Assembly (NCBI RefSeq): GCF_900099905.1
Contig: NZ_FNEE01000034.1
Location: 1-50,638, forward strand
DNA length: 50,638 nucleotides
Origin: Mesorhizobium muleiense
GTDB taxonomy: Bacteria; Pseudomonadota; Alphaproteobacteria; Rhizobiales; Rhizobiaceae
Direction: 5' to 3'
The translations under genes and the position numbers were made by a program. Below, piece by piece: positions 16,394 to 24,374 of the stretch. The number at the start of each line of letters is the position of its first letter. The first letter of the stretch is position 1. Under the pieces are notes generated by a model, which was not told where the DNA came from, did not search any database, and saw nothing but the letters and a program-made list of their open reading frames with translations.

Positions 16394-16541
16394 TGCAGGA
16401 GAGGATCAGGAATCCTTGTTTGCAGCCAAATCACAGAATGGTTTTGCTCATCAAGATCAGCAAAGCCAATCTCTGCCCGACCTGAGACTTATTTGGCTTT
16501 GGCCGGAGGACGCTCGTGATTGGCGAAAGCCGAAGCGACAT

Positions 16542-16588
16542 CCAATCTCCCCCCTTGCGGGGGAGATGTCCGGCAGGACAGAGGGGGG
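16542..16588 (+). repeat. Dispersed palindromic repeat type A, copy 1
   Basis: It contains CTCCCCCCTTGCGGGGGAG followed by ATGTCCGGCAGGACAGAGGGG. The same two modules recur at 16674-16720 (inverted), 36996-37045, 37104-37152 (inverted) and, compacted, at 41729-41764, always between genes. This is the behaviour of rhizobial RIME/REP-like elements. Confidence 0.75.
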
Positions 16589-16673
16589 TGGGAAGGATCG
16601 CAACTTCGACTTCAGCCTTGCCAACCCAGCTTGAGGGCGTGGCTGCGATCGATTGACAGGTCGGAGGGACAGC

Positions 16674-16720
16674 ACCCCCCTCTGCCTGCCGGCATCTCCC
16701 CCGCAAGGGGGGAGATCGGC
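16674..16720 (-). repeat. Dispersed palindromic repeat type A, copy 2
   Basis: It contains CCCCCTCTGCCTGCCGGCAT then CTCCCCCGCAAGGGGGGAG. It is the inverted partner of copy 1, so the pair can fold into one large cruciform of about 180 bp. Confidence 0.75.
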
Positions 16721-16758
16721 AGCTTCGGAGGCGGCAATTGCCTTGTTAGTCTTGGTTG

Positions 16759-17862
16759 TCAACGCGTTGCAGCGAGGTCCGCAACGGCGTCCGGAACGAC
16801 CACCAGCTTGCCGACAAAATCCTTGGCGATGAAATCCGCCTGGGCGCGGTGGAAATCGGAGAGCTTGTAGACACCGCCGACCAGCGGCCGGATCTTCTTC
16901 TCCTCGATGTAGCGGACGATACGACGGAAATCGTGTCGCGTGCCTTGGCTGGAGCCGTGCAGCTGCAATTGCTTGAGATACATGGTGCGCAGATCGAGCT
17001 GCACGACCGGGCCGGCAATCGCGCCGGCGGTGGTGTAGCGGCCTTCGGGCCGAAGGATGCGCAACAGGTCATTGAAGATGCCGCCGCCGACGAGGTCGGC
17101 AACCACGTCGATCGGCTGGCCGCCGGTCGCGTCGTTCACGGCGGCGGGCAGATCGGCGACGCCACGGGTGATCACCGCCTCGGCGCCGATGTCGAGCACC
17201 GCCTGTTCCTTGCCCTTGCCGACGACGGCATAGGGAATGGCGCCGCGCGCCCGCGCCAACTGCACGATGCCGGAGCCGACGCCGCCCGAGGCGCCGGTGA
17301 CCAGCACGCGCTCGCCGGCCTTCAATGCGGCGCGTTCCAGCATCTGTTCGCCGGTAAGGTAAGCGCAGCAGAAGGTGGCGAGTTCGACGTCGGTCAGGTC
17401 GGTGGCGACGACATGGGCATTCTCGGCCGGCACGGTCTGGTACTCGGCATAGCCGCCGTCGCGGCCATGGCCCATATAGTCGATGTCGGCGAGTGAATCA
17501 TCGTCGCGGTTGTAGATCGAGAAATCGACCATCACCCGCTCACCGATGCGGGCCGAAGAAACACCCTCGCCGACGGCAACGATGTTGCCGACCGTGTCGG
17601 TGCCCTGGATACGCGGGAAGGTCAGCGTATTGCCCTGACGCCGCCAGGTCGACACGGCGGCAGCATCTTCCTCCGTGCCGTAGGCGCCCTGGCGCACCCA
17701 GACATCGGTGTTGTTCATGCCGCACGCCGTGACCTTGACCAGAATCTCGCCCGGGGCGGGCGAGGGCATTTTCACATCGGTGCGATAGACAAGCTTTTCC
17801 GGCCCGCCGTGACCGGTCAGAAGCACGGCGGCCATGGTGGCGGGGAGGGCTTTGGAGGTCAT
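16759..17862 (-). CDS. Medium-chain alcohol dehydrogenase/quinone-reductase family protein
   Basis: The 367-residue MDR-family protein has the N-terminal GroES-like domain ('PSPAPGEILVKVTACGMNNTDVWVRQG', 'GTDTVGNIVAVGEGV') and a Rossmann domain ('VLVTGASGGVGSGIVQLARARG', about 180-200). The zinc-binding Cys/His set of classical alcohol dehydrogenases is not obvious: the expected catalytic Cys region reads 'CGMNNTDV'. A zinc-free quinone-reductase-like activity is therefore possible. The ATG at 17862 follows GGAAG. It lies downstream of doeD on the same strand, 159 bp away across a repeat, and may be part of the left ectoine arm. Its role there is not established. Confidence 0.87.
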   Translation of the reverse strand: MTSKALPATMAAVLLTGHGGPEKLVYRTDVKMPSPAPGEILVKVTACGMNNTDVWVRQGAYGTEEDAAAVSTWRRQGNTLTFPRIQGTDTVGNIVAVGEGVSSARIGERVMVDFSIYNRDDDSLADIDYMGHGRDGGYAEYQTVPAENAHVVATDLTDVELATFCCAYLTGEQMLERAALKAGERVLVTGASGGVGSGIVQLARARGAIPYAVVGKGKEQAVLDIGAEAVITRGVADLPAAVNDATGGQPIDVVADLVGGGIFNDLLRILRPEGRYTTAGAIAGPVVQLDLRTMYLKQLQLHGSSQGTRHDFRRIVRYIEEKKIRPLVGGVYKLSDFHRAQADFIAKDFVGKLVVVPDAVADLAATR

Positions 17863-17890
17863 TGATGTTGCTTCCAGATATTCCAGGTTG

Positions 17891-18003
17891 GCGCTGCCCC
17901 TCACCCTTACCCTCTCCCCGTGAACAACGGGGAGAGGGGGGCAGCCGGCGCCGGGTGCTTGACCCTTCTCTACCGAGAAGGTGCCGACAGGCGGATGAGC
18001 GGC
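17891..18003. repeat. Dispersed palindromic repeat type B, copy 1
   Basis: CCCTCTCCCCGTTGTTCACG-type arms are present: CCTCTCCCCG ... CGGGGAGAGG around 17920-17938, followed by a second hairpin CCTTCTC..GAGAAGG near 17964-17981. Related modules recur at 21238-21388 and 25237-25365. It separates doeD from the dehydrogenase gene. Confidence 0.7.
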
Positions 18004-18020
18004 GGCACCAAGGTCGATAA

Positions 18021-19400
18021 TTAGATGCTGGCAAACACGCCATTCACCGCATCGGCCGTCTTCGACACGACGATGTCCGCCTCTTCGCGGGTGAGGCATA
18101 GCGGCGGCGCAAAGCCGAGGATGTCGCCTTGCGGCATGGCGCGGCCGATGACGCCAAGCTCGGCAAGCGCGGTCGCGACCTGCGGCCCGATTTTTTGCGC
18201 GGCATCGAAGAACACGCGGTCGTCCCGGTCGGCGACGAATTCGATTGCCGCCAGCATGCCGTCGCCGCGCACCTCGCCGACATTCTTGTGGCCGCCGACG
18301 GCTTTCGCCAGTTCGGCGCGGAAATAGGCGCCGGTCTCACCGGCGTTGGTCACCAGGTCCATCTCATCGATCAGTTCCAGGTTGGCGACACCGGCGGCAA
18401 CGCAGATCGGATGCGCCGAATAGGTCCAGCCATGGCCCAAGCTGCCGAGTTTGTCGGAGCCCTGGACCAGCACCTGCCAGACCTTATCCGAGACGATGAC
18501 GCCCGACAGCGGCGCATAGGCCGAGGTCAGGCCCTTGGCGATGGTGATCAGGTCGGGTTTGATGCCGTAGTGGTCGGAGCCGAACATGGTGCCCAGCCGG
18601 CCGAAGCCGGTGACCACTTCGTCGGCGACCAGCAGCACATCATATTTGTTCAGAACCGCCTGGATCTTTTCCCAGTACAGAGCGGGCGGCGGCACGATGC
18701 CGCCGGTGCCGAGGATCGGCTCGCCGATGAAGGCGGCGACCGTGTCCGGGCCCTCGGCCAGGATCATCTCTTCGAGCTTGTCGGCACAGTGCTGGGAAAA
18801 CTGTTCCTCGCTCATCGAGCGGTCGGCGCGGCGGAAATAGTAGGGCGCTTCGGTGTGCAGGATCGGCGCGCGCGGCAGGTCGAAGGCGTTGTGGAACAGG
18901 TCGAGCCCGGTCAGCGATCCGGTCATGACGCCAGAGCCGTGATAGCCGCGCCAGCGTGAGATGATCTTCTTCTTCTCGGGACGGCCGAGCACGTTGTTGT
19001 AGTACCAGATCAGCTTGATGTTGGTTTCGTTGGCGTCGGAGCCGGAGAGGCCGAAATAGACCCTCGACATGCCTTGCGGGGCGCGGTCGATGATCATCTT
19101 GGAAAGGGTGATCGACGCCTCGGTGCCGTGGCCGACATAGGCATGATAATAGGCAAGGTTCCTGGCCTGGGCGGCGATGGCGTCTGATATCTTCTGGCGG
19201 CCATAGCCGACATTGACGCAATAGAGGCCGGCGAAGGCATCGATGCTCTTGCGGCCGTTATTGTCCCAGATGGTGACGCCTTCGCCCCCGGCGATGATGC
19301 GGGTCGGCGATTCACCCCGCGCATGCGTGCCCATATGGGTCGAGGGATGGAAGAAGTGGTCGCGGTCCCAGGCGGCGAGTTCGTTGGACTGGTCGAGCAT
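18021..19400 (-). CDS. doeD: Diaminobutyrate aminotransferase of ectoine degradation
   Basis: The 459-residue class III aminotransferase has 'YFGLSGSDANETNIKLIWYYNNVLGRP' (about 118-144), 'RWRGYHGSGVMTGSLTGL', 'LLVADEVVTGFGRLG' and the PLP Lys in 'TIAKGLTSAYAPLS'. In ectoine catabolism DoeD (also called Atf) converts L-2,4-diaminobutyrate to aspartate 4-semialdehyde. Assignment to this step rests on context: the neighbour upstream is a semialdehyde dehydrogenase and the divergent arm holds ehu/eut/doeAB. The product would feed directly into DoeC. The start is ATG at 19400 with AAGGAGT about ten bases upstream. Confidence 0.87.
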   Translation of the reverse strand: MLDQSNELAAWDRDHFFHPSTHMGTHARGESPTRIIAGGEGVTIWDNNGRKSIDAFAGLYCVNVGYGRQKISDAIAAQARNLAYYHAYVGHGTEASITLSKMIIDRAPQGMSRVYFGLSGSDANETNIKLIWYYNNVLGRPEKKKIISRWRGYHGSGVMTGSLTGLDLFHNAFDLPRAPILHTEAPYYFRRADRSMSEEQFSQHCADKLEEMILAEGPDTVAAFIGEPILGTGGIVPPPALYWEKIQAVLNKYDVLLVADEVVTGFGRLGTMFGSDHYGIKPDLITIAKGLTSAYAPLSGVIVSDKVWQVLVQGSDKLGSLGHGWTYSAHPICVAAGVANLELIDEMDLVTNAGETGAYFRAELAKAVGGHKNVGEVRGDGMLAAIEFVADRDDRVFFDAAQKIGPQVATALAELGVIGRAMPQGDILGFAPPLCLTREEADIVVSKTADAVNGVFASI

Positions 19401-19439
19401 TTTTTTGACTCCTTGGAGAAAGATGGTCCCGACGCGGCC

Positions 19440-19586
19440 TAAGGTGTGTCGAGATTCAGGTCAGGCCGAGTGGACAATGGTGGCTTCAGAGAACCGGAGC
19501 GAAGCGTACTTTTTCGTACGTGAGCACCGGAAGCGCAGGACGCCGCCATTTGCAGACCGGCATCACCTGAATCTCGATACACCTTA
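19440..19586. repeat. 147-bp inverted-repeat element between doeD and doeC
   Basis: Outer arms TAAGGTGTGTCGAGATTCAG (19440-) and, inverted, TAAGGTGTATCGAGATTCAG (19586-) match over 22 bp with one difference. Inside is a second hairpin, GCGTAC-TTTTT-CGTACGT style, near 19506-19525, flanked by CCGG motifs. The right arm begins exactly at the TAA stop of doeC. It has no coding capacity and resembles a MITE or large REP-type element. Confidence 0.75.
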
Positions 19587-21077
19587 CGCCACGTCCAGGC
19601 AGAGATATCTGAGATCGGTAAAGGCTTCGAGCCCGTGGCGCGAGCCCTCGCGGCCGATGCCGGACTGTTTGACGCCGCCGAATGGAACCGGCGCGCCGGT
19701 GATCTTGACGCGGTTGATGGCGACCATACCGTAGTCGAGTGCACGGCCCATGCGCAATTGGCGGCCGCCGTTCTCGGTGACGACATAGGCGACGAGCCCG
19801 TATTCGGTGGCGTTGGCGCGGGCGATGACCTCGTCCTCGCTGTCGAAGGGCGTCACCGCGGCGACCGGACCAAAAGTTTCCTCGCGCATGATCAGCGCAT
19901 CGTCGGTGACATCGGCGAGCAGGGTCGGCCGGTAGAACAGCGGTCCGGCCGGATGTCTGCCGCCGCCGGTTAGGCAGCGCGCGCCATGGGCGAGCGCATC
20001 GGCGACCTGCTCCTCGACCTTCTTGACGCCGCGCTCGTGCATCAACGGCCCGATGTCGATGTCATCGGCCAGGCCATTGCCGGTCCGCAGTGCCTCGATG
20101 CGCCTGGCGAAGGCGGCGCAGAAACGATCATAAATCGGGCGCTGGACATAGATGCGGTTGGCGGCAAGGCAATCCTGGCCGGAAGTGGCGAATTTGGCGT
20201 CGACGGCTGTCGTCACCGCCTTGTCGAGATCGGCGTCGGCAAAGACGATCAGCGGCGCGTGGCCGCCAAGCTCCATGACCAGCCGCTTGATCGTCGGCGC
20301 ACTTTGCGCGGCGATAAGCCTGCCGATCTCGGTCGAGCCGGTGAAGCTCATGGCGCGGACGCGCGGATCTTCGCACATCCGCCCAACGATGGTCGAGGCC
20401 TTGCCGGTGAGAACGTTGAAGACGCCAGCAGGCAGGCCGGCGCGTTCGCCGAGCTCGGCCAGCGCCAGTGCCGACAGCGGCGTTTCCGACGAAGGATGCG
20501 CGACGATGGTGCAGCCGGCGGCAAGCGCGGCCGCCGCCTTGCGGGTCAGCATGGCCGCCGGAAAATTCCATGGCGTGACGACGCCGACGACGCCGAGCGG
20601 TTCGCGCCGCACCATCATCTCGGCGTTTGGCAAATGGCTGGTGACGCTTTCGGCGTTGAGGCGCTTTCCCTCTTCGGCATACCACTCGACGAAGGAGGCG
20701 GCGTAGTCGATCTCGCCAAGCGATTCCTTGAGAGGCTTGCCCTGTTCGAGCGTCATCAACAGCGCCAGATCGTCCTTGGCGGCGATGATCAGGTCGAACC
20801 ATTTTCGCAGGATTCTTGCGCGTTCCTGTGGGAGAGCGGCGCGCCAGGCGGGAAAGGCGCGCGACGCCGCGTCGATCGCCTTGCTCGTCTGCCTGGCATC
20901 GAGCGCGGCAACCCAGGCAACGGTGGCGCCTGTGGCAGGGTCGGTCACCCCAAAACTCTCGGCGGCTTCACTCGCCGTCCACTGGCCGTCGACATAGGCG
21001 AGTTGGCGCAGCAGCCGGCGGTCGGCGAGCCGGTCAAGCGCTTCGTGGCGTTGTGGGCGAGCAAAATGCGCGGACAT
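19584..21077 (-). CDS. doeC: Aspartate-/succinate-semialdehyde dehydrogenase of ectoine degradation
   Basis: The 497-residue aldehyde dehydrogenase is GabD-like. 'VVTPWNFPAAMLTRKAAAALAAGC' and 'FTGSTEIGR' bind NAD(P), 'MELGGHAPLIVF' supplies the general-base Glu, and 'TSGQDCLAANRIYVQ' carries the catalytic Cys. In ectoine loci this enzyme (DoeC/Ssd) oxidises aspartate 4-semialdehyde to aspartate. By sequence alone it could equally be a succinate-semialdehyde dehydrogenase, so the assignment uses the neighbouring doeD and ehu/eut genes. It is second in the leftward arm after the AsnC-type regulator, separated from it by a type B repeat. Confidence 0.88.
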   Translation of the reverse strand: MSAHFARPQRHEALDRLADRRLLRQLAYVDGQWTASEAAESFGVTDPATGATVAWVAALDARQTSKAIDAASRAFPAWRAALPQERARILRKWFDLIIAAKDDLALLMTLEQGKPLKESLGEIDYAASFVEWYAEEGKRLNAESVTSHLPNAEMMVRREPLGVVGVVTPWNFPAAMLTRKAAAALAAGCTIVAHPSSETPLSALALAELGERAGLPAGVFNVLTGKASTIVGRMCEDPRVRAMSFTGSTEIGRLIAAQSAPTIKRLVMELGGHAPLIVFADADLDKAVTTAVDAKFATSGQDCLAANRIYVQRPIYDRFCAAFARRIEALRTGNGLADDIDIGPLMHERGVKKVEEQVADALAHGARCLTGGGRHPAGPLFYRPTLLADVTDDALIMREETFGPVAAVTPFDSEDEVIARANATEYGLVAYVVTENGGRQLRMGRALDYGMVAINRVKITGAPVPFGGVKQSGIGREGSRHGLEAFTDLRYLCLDVA

Positions 21078-21237
21078 GTTCGAGGTCTCCCGGTTTCGGA
21101 GTGATGCGAAGAGACTATGCGCGCGGCGCAGACAGAGAGGCTGTTTCGGAGCGCACGCGTAGAGAGATTGTCTCTATTGGACTGCTCGGGCAGACAATCT
21201 GTTCAGCTTATAGGCTGGGCTATCTCATCGAGGAAGT

Positions 21238-21388
21238 GCCCCCTCACCCGGATTGCCAACCGAATTGCAAAGGGCAATTCGGGGCAATCCGACCTCTCCC
21301 CCGAGGGGAGAGGAGATCGCAGCGCTGGCACCTTTCTCTTCTCCCCGCCGGGGAGAAGGTGGCCGCGAAGCGGCCGGATGAGGGGGTT
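21238..21388. repeat. Dispersed palindromic repeat type B, copy 2
   Basis: Two hairpins lie in tandem: CCTCTCCCCCGAGGGGAGAGG around 21293-21313, and CTTCTCCCCGCCGGGGAGAAG around 21339-21358 followed by GCGGCCGGATGAGG. It fills the gap between doeC and the AsnC-type gene. A nearby inverted pair CCGAATTGC..GGGCAATTCGG is also visible. Confidence 0.7.
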
Positions 21389-21407
21389 CTTTGCGATTTG
21401 CCAGGCC

Positions 21408-21899
21408 TCACGACTGTGCCGGCAACAGATCGGCAACCGGCAAGGCGACCTCCTCCTTCACCGTCTTGGTGACGATGTAGGTGAAATAACGGTCGATGCC
21501 GATCTCGCGTTCGAGCAGGGCGTCGACCAGCCGCTGGTAGGCGTCGATGTCGCGCGCCATCACTTTCAGCAGATAGTCGACGCCGCCGCCTACCGACCAG
21601 CAGGCGACGATTTCGGGGACGTCGCGGATGACGCGCTCGAAACGGTCGAAATCGGCCTGGCGGTGGCTGGCCAGCGTCACCTCCATCAGGACGGTGGCGA
21701 CCGGCGCGACGGCGCGCATTGCAACCTTGGCGTGATAGCCGGAGACGATGCCGGCCCTTTCCAGCTTGCGCAACCGCATCCAGCACGGCGTCGGCGACAG
21801 GCCGACCTTGTCGGCGAGCGCCAGCTTGGTGATGCGCCCGTCGCGCTGAACCGCGTCGAGGATTTTCAGGTCGATCTGATCCAGTTTCAATGCGGCCAT
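21408..21899 (-). CDS. doeX: Lrp/AsnC-family regulator of the ectoine locus
   Basis: The 163-residue protein has an N-terminal helix-turn-helix ('LDQIDLKILDAVQRDGRITKLALADKVGLSPTPCWMRLRKLERAGIV') and a C-terminal RAM ligand-binding domain ('CWSVGGGVDYLLKVMARDIDAYQRLVDALL'). Genes of this type accompany doe/eut clusters (AsnC in roseobacters, DoeX in Halomonas), and DoeX is known to bind the doeA promoter region. It is back to back with enuR, 81 bp apart. The ATG at 21899 is chosen because it begins the normal family N-terminus; the long upstream frame overlaps enuR and is spurious. Confidence 0.9.
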   Translation of the reverse strand: MAALKLDQIDLKILDAVQRDGRITKLALADKVGLSPTPCWMRLRKLERAGIVSGYHAKVAMRAVAPVATVLMEVTLASHRQADFDRFERVIRDVPEIVACWSVGGGVDYLLKVMARDIDAYQRLVDALLEREIGIDRYFTYIVTKTVKEEVALPVADLLPAQS

Positions 21900-21975
21900 G
21901 AGCGTCCACTTTTTTCCGCGACACCATGACGGCGCATTATTTCGATTGTCAATTGCACTGATTTCGATCTCTAAT

Positions 21976-21987
21976 ATGTCATGACAT
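21976..21987. promoter_or_regulatory. Perfect palindrome ATGTCATGACAT over the enuR start codon
   Basis: The 12-bp palindrome is centred on the enuR initiation codon (ATG at 21981-21983). A related TGTCATGA lies at 23405-23412 upstream of ehuA. Placement fits an autoregulatory operator for EnuR, but binding is inferred only. Confidence 0.45.
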
Positions 21988-23366
21988 TGTGGCGTCCAGA
22001 TCCCGCGCTTATCCGGCGGCCGGCCTATCAATCGCTCGCCGACCAGTTCGCGCGCGCCATTCATGACGGACGGCTGGCCAACGGCGCGCGGCTGCCGACG
22101 CATCGCCGGCTGGCCGACGATTTGAAGCTTTCGGTGCAGACAGTCAGCCGCGCCTATGAGGAACTGATCCGCCGGGGCCTGGTCTCCGGCGAGATCGGCC
22201 GCGGCAGCTTCGTGCAGACGCAGCGCCGCGAGCCGGAACCGCCCTATCTGCCGGAGCGCCTTGGCGAGGTCATCGACCTGTCGATCCTGAAGCCGGTCTG
22301 CGAGCCGATGCATCTGGAGCGGCTGAAGCAGGCGCTGGGCTGGCTCGCCGAGAACCTGCCGTCGACCTCGGCGCTGTCGTTCCGGCCGAACATGGTGTTT
22401 CCGCGCCACCGTGCAGTGGCGGTCGAATGGCTGCGGCTGTGCGGTCTCGACGTGTCGGCGCAGAATGTCAGCCTGACCAACGGCGCCACGGCCGGCATGA
22501 CGGTGGCGCTGATGAGCGTGGCGCCGCCGGGTTCGACCGTCGCCACCGAGGCGATCGGCCATCACACGCTGATCCCGCTGGCGCGCTATCTCGGCTTCAA
22601 CCTTGAGGGTCTGCCGATCGACGACAACGGCCTGATCCCGGAGGCGCTCGACGAGGCGTGCCGGCTTTCCGACATCCGCGCCGTGTTCGTGCAGCCCTCG
22701 GTGATCAATCCGACTGCAACATTGATGAATGCCGCGCGGCGCGAGCAGATCGCTGCGGTGGCGCGCAGGCACGACATCGCCATCATCGAGAACGACGTGC
22801 TCGGGCCGCTCGTCGAGGGCCGTCCGCCGCCGGTCGCCGCCTTCGCGCCCGAGCGCACGCTCTACGTCACCTCCTTCACCAAGATCGTGCTGCCAGGCCT
22901 GCGCATCGGTTATCTCGCGGCGCCCGACCGCTATGTCGCTGCCGTCGCCAACCGGCATCTCGTCTCCAACTGGATGGCGACGCCGATGGTGGCGGAGATC
23001 GCGACAAAATGGGTGACCGACGGCACGGCGATGGAACTCGTCCGCTGGCAACGGTCGGCGCTGCGGCGGCGGCAGGAGATTGCCGCCCAGGTGCTTGCCG
23101 GGGTCGACTACCGCGTCCATCGTGACGGGCTGCATCTGTGGCTGGAACTGCCCGGCGACCGCGCCGAGGAGGGCTTCGTCTCACAGGCCCGCCTGCAGGG
23201 CGTGGCGATCGCACCAGGCACATCGTTTCGCATTTCGGCGGCGCCCTGGCAGCCGGCAGTGCGCATCTCGCTGGGCTCGACCACCGAGGGGGAACTGCGC
23301 GCAGGCCTCAGTGTTGTCACTAAACTTCTGCTCGGCGACCCGGAGCATCTGCTGCTGGCGATCTAG
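21981..23366 (+). CDS. enuR: MocR-type regulator of ectoine use
   Basis: The 461-residue protein has a GntR winged helix (residues 14-76, 'LPTHRRLADDLKLSVQTVSRAYEELIRRGLVSGEIGRGSFV') joined to an aminotransferase-like fold type I domain. The PLP Lys is in 'YVTSFTKIVLPGLRIGYL'. EnuR proteins covalently hold PLP and sense N-alpha-acetyl-diaminobutyrate or diaminobutyrate, lifting repression of the ectoine genes. It is first in the rightward arm, 122 bp before ehuA. The ATG at 21981 has no clear ribosome-binding site, so leaderless or weak translation is possible. Identification as EnuR rests on its place between the doe and ehu/eut genes. Confidence 0.88.
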   Translation: MTLWRPDPALIRRPAYQSLADQFARAIHDGRLANGARLPTHRRLADDLKLSVQTVSRAYEELIRRGLVSGEIGRGSFVQTQRREPEPPYLPERLGEVIDLSILKPVCEPMHLERLKQALGWLAENLPSTSALSFRPNMVFPRHRAVAVEWLRLCGLDVSAQNVSLTNGATAGMTVALMSVAPPGSTVATEAIGHHTLIPLARYLGFNLEGLPIDDNGLIPEALDEACRLSDIRAVFVQPSVINPTATLMNAARREQIAAVARRHDIAIIENDVLGPLVEGRPPPVAAFAPERTLYVTSFTKIVLPGLRIGYLAAPDRYVAAVANRHLVSNWMATPMVAEIATKWVTDGTAMELVRWQRSALRRRQEIAAQVLAGVDYRVHRDGLHLWLELPGDRAEEGFVSQARLQGVAIAPGTSFRISAAPWQPAVRISLGSTTEGELRAGLSVVTKLLLGDPEHLLLAI

Positions 23367-23488
23367 GCAAGCATTGCCGCGAAATTCTGCGGAGTCAGAA
23401 ACATTGTCATGAGTTTATTTTCCTGATTGACATGATTTGGCGCGTTCCGCATCGTTAAGGCACAGCTTCTCCAGCACGGGGAAATTCT

Positions 23489-24274
23489 TTGTCCGCGCCC
23501 ATCATCAAGATCAACGCCATTTCGAAAAGCTTCGGCACCTTCAAGGTGCTGGACGGACTGTCGATGCAGGTCATGCCGCGCGAGAAGCTGGCGCTAATCG
23601 GCCCATCCGGCTCCGGCAAGACGACGATCCTGCGCATCCTGATGACGCTGGAGAGGATCGACAGCGGCCACATCCAGATCGACGGCGAGCAGCTTTACCA
23701 CATGGAGCGCAACGGCCAGTTGCTGCCCGCCGACGAACGGCATCTGGCAAGAATGCGCCAGAAGATCGGCATGGTCTTCCAGCTGTTCAACCTGTTTCCG
23801 CACAAGAGCGTCATCGACAACGTCACGCTGGCGCCGATCCTGACCAAGGGCATGCCGCGCGCCGCCGCCGAAAAGCGGGCCATGGAACTGCTCGACATGG
23901 TCGGCATGGCCGACAAGGCGAAAGCGATGCCGGCGCAGCTTTCCGGCGGCCAGAAGCAGCGCGTTGCCATCGCTCGCGCCTTGGCGCTGCAGCCCAGGAT
24001 CATGCTGTTCGACGAGGTGACATCGGCGCTCGATCCGGAACTGGTCGAGGAGGTGCTGAACGTGTTGTGGCGGCTCTGCTCGGAGACCGACATGACCATG
24101 CTGCTGGTCACCCACGAAATGGGTTTTGCCCATGATTTCGCCGACCGGGTTCTGTTCTTCGACCGCGGCAAGATCGTCGAGGAAGGCAAGCCGGACGAGA
24201 TTTTTCGCAACCCCAAGCAGGAGCGTACGCAAGCTTTCCTGAAGAAGATCATCGCGGCCGGACATCGCGTCTGA
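23489..24274 (+). CDS. ehuA: Ectoine/hydroxyectoine ABC transporter ATPase
   Basis: The 261-residue polar-amino-acid-type ATPase has Walker A GPSGSGKT (38-45), Q-loop 'MVFQLFNLFPHKSV', signature LSGGQKQR (151-158) and Walker B 'IMLFDEVTSALDPE'. The 'DEVTSALDPELV' form is the PAAT-family pattern. It energises EhuCD for ectoine uptake with EhuB as receptor. The start is a TTG at 23489 with GGGGAA upstream; no ATG fits the N-terminus. It is followed by ehuB after 100 bp. Confidence 0.92.
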   Translation: MSAPIIKINAISKSFGTFKVLDGLSMQVMPREKLALIGPSGSGKTTILRILMTLERIDSGHIQIDGEQLYHMERNGQLLPADERHLARMRQKIGMVFQLFNLFPHKSVIDNVTLAPILTKGMPRAAAEKRAMELLDMVGMADKAKAMPAQLSGGQKQRVAIARALALQPRIMLFDEVTSALDPELVEEVLNVLWRLCSETDMTMLLVTHEMGFAHDFADRVLFFDRGKIVEEGKPDEIFRNPKQERTQAFLKKIIAAGHRV

Positions 24275-24374
24275 CTGCCATGCCCCGGGCGGCAACGCCG
24301 TCCTCCAGGGCGGCGAAGCCGTCCCGCATACTCAAGAACGACCAAACCAAAAGAGAAACAAGGAGTTGGGAACA

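Larger units (their letters stand above)
16319..16758. other. Gene-free interval with terminator and palindromic repeats
   Basis: This 440-bp interval separates the convergent aminotransferase and alcohol dehydrogenase genes. It holds the stem-loop at 16360-16393 and two inverted copies of the type A dispersed repeat at 16542-16588 and 16674-16720. The short frames across it are generated by the repeats and are not genes. Confidence 0.8.

Noticed and set aside
17891..18003. Possible CRISPR-like repeats
   Set aside because: The repeats are inverted hairpins of differing length without regular spacers. They are REP-type elements.
19986..21104. 372-codon plus-strand frame
   Set aside because: Antisense to doeC, with typical shadow composition.
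21900..23135. Extension of the AsnC-type frame across enuR
   Set aside because: The frame stays open by chance. The regulator's N-terminus begins at 21899 and the rest is antisense to enuR.
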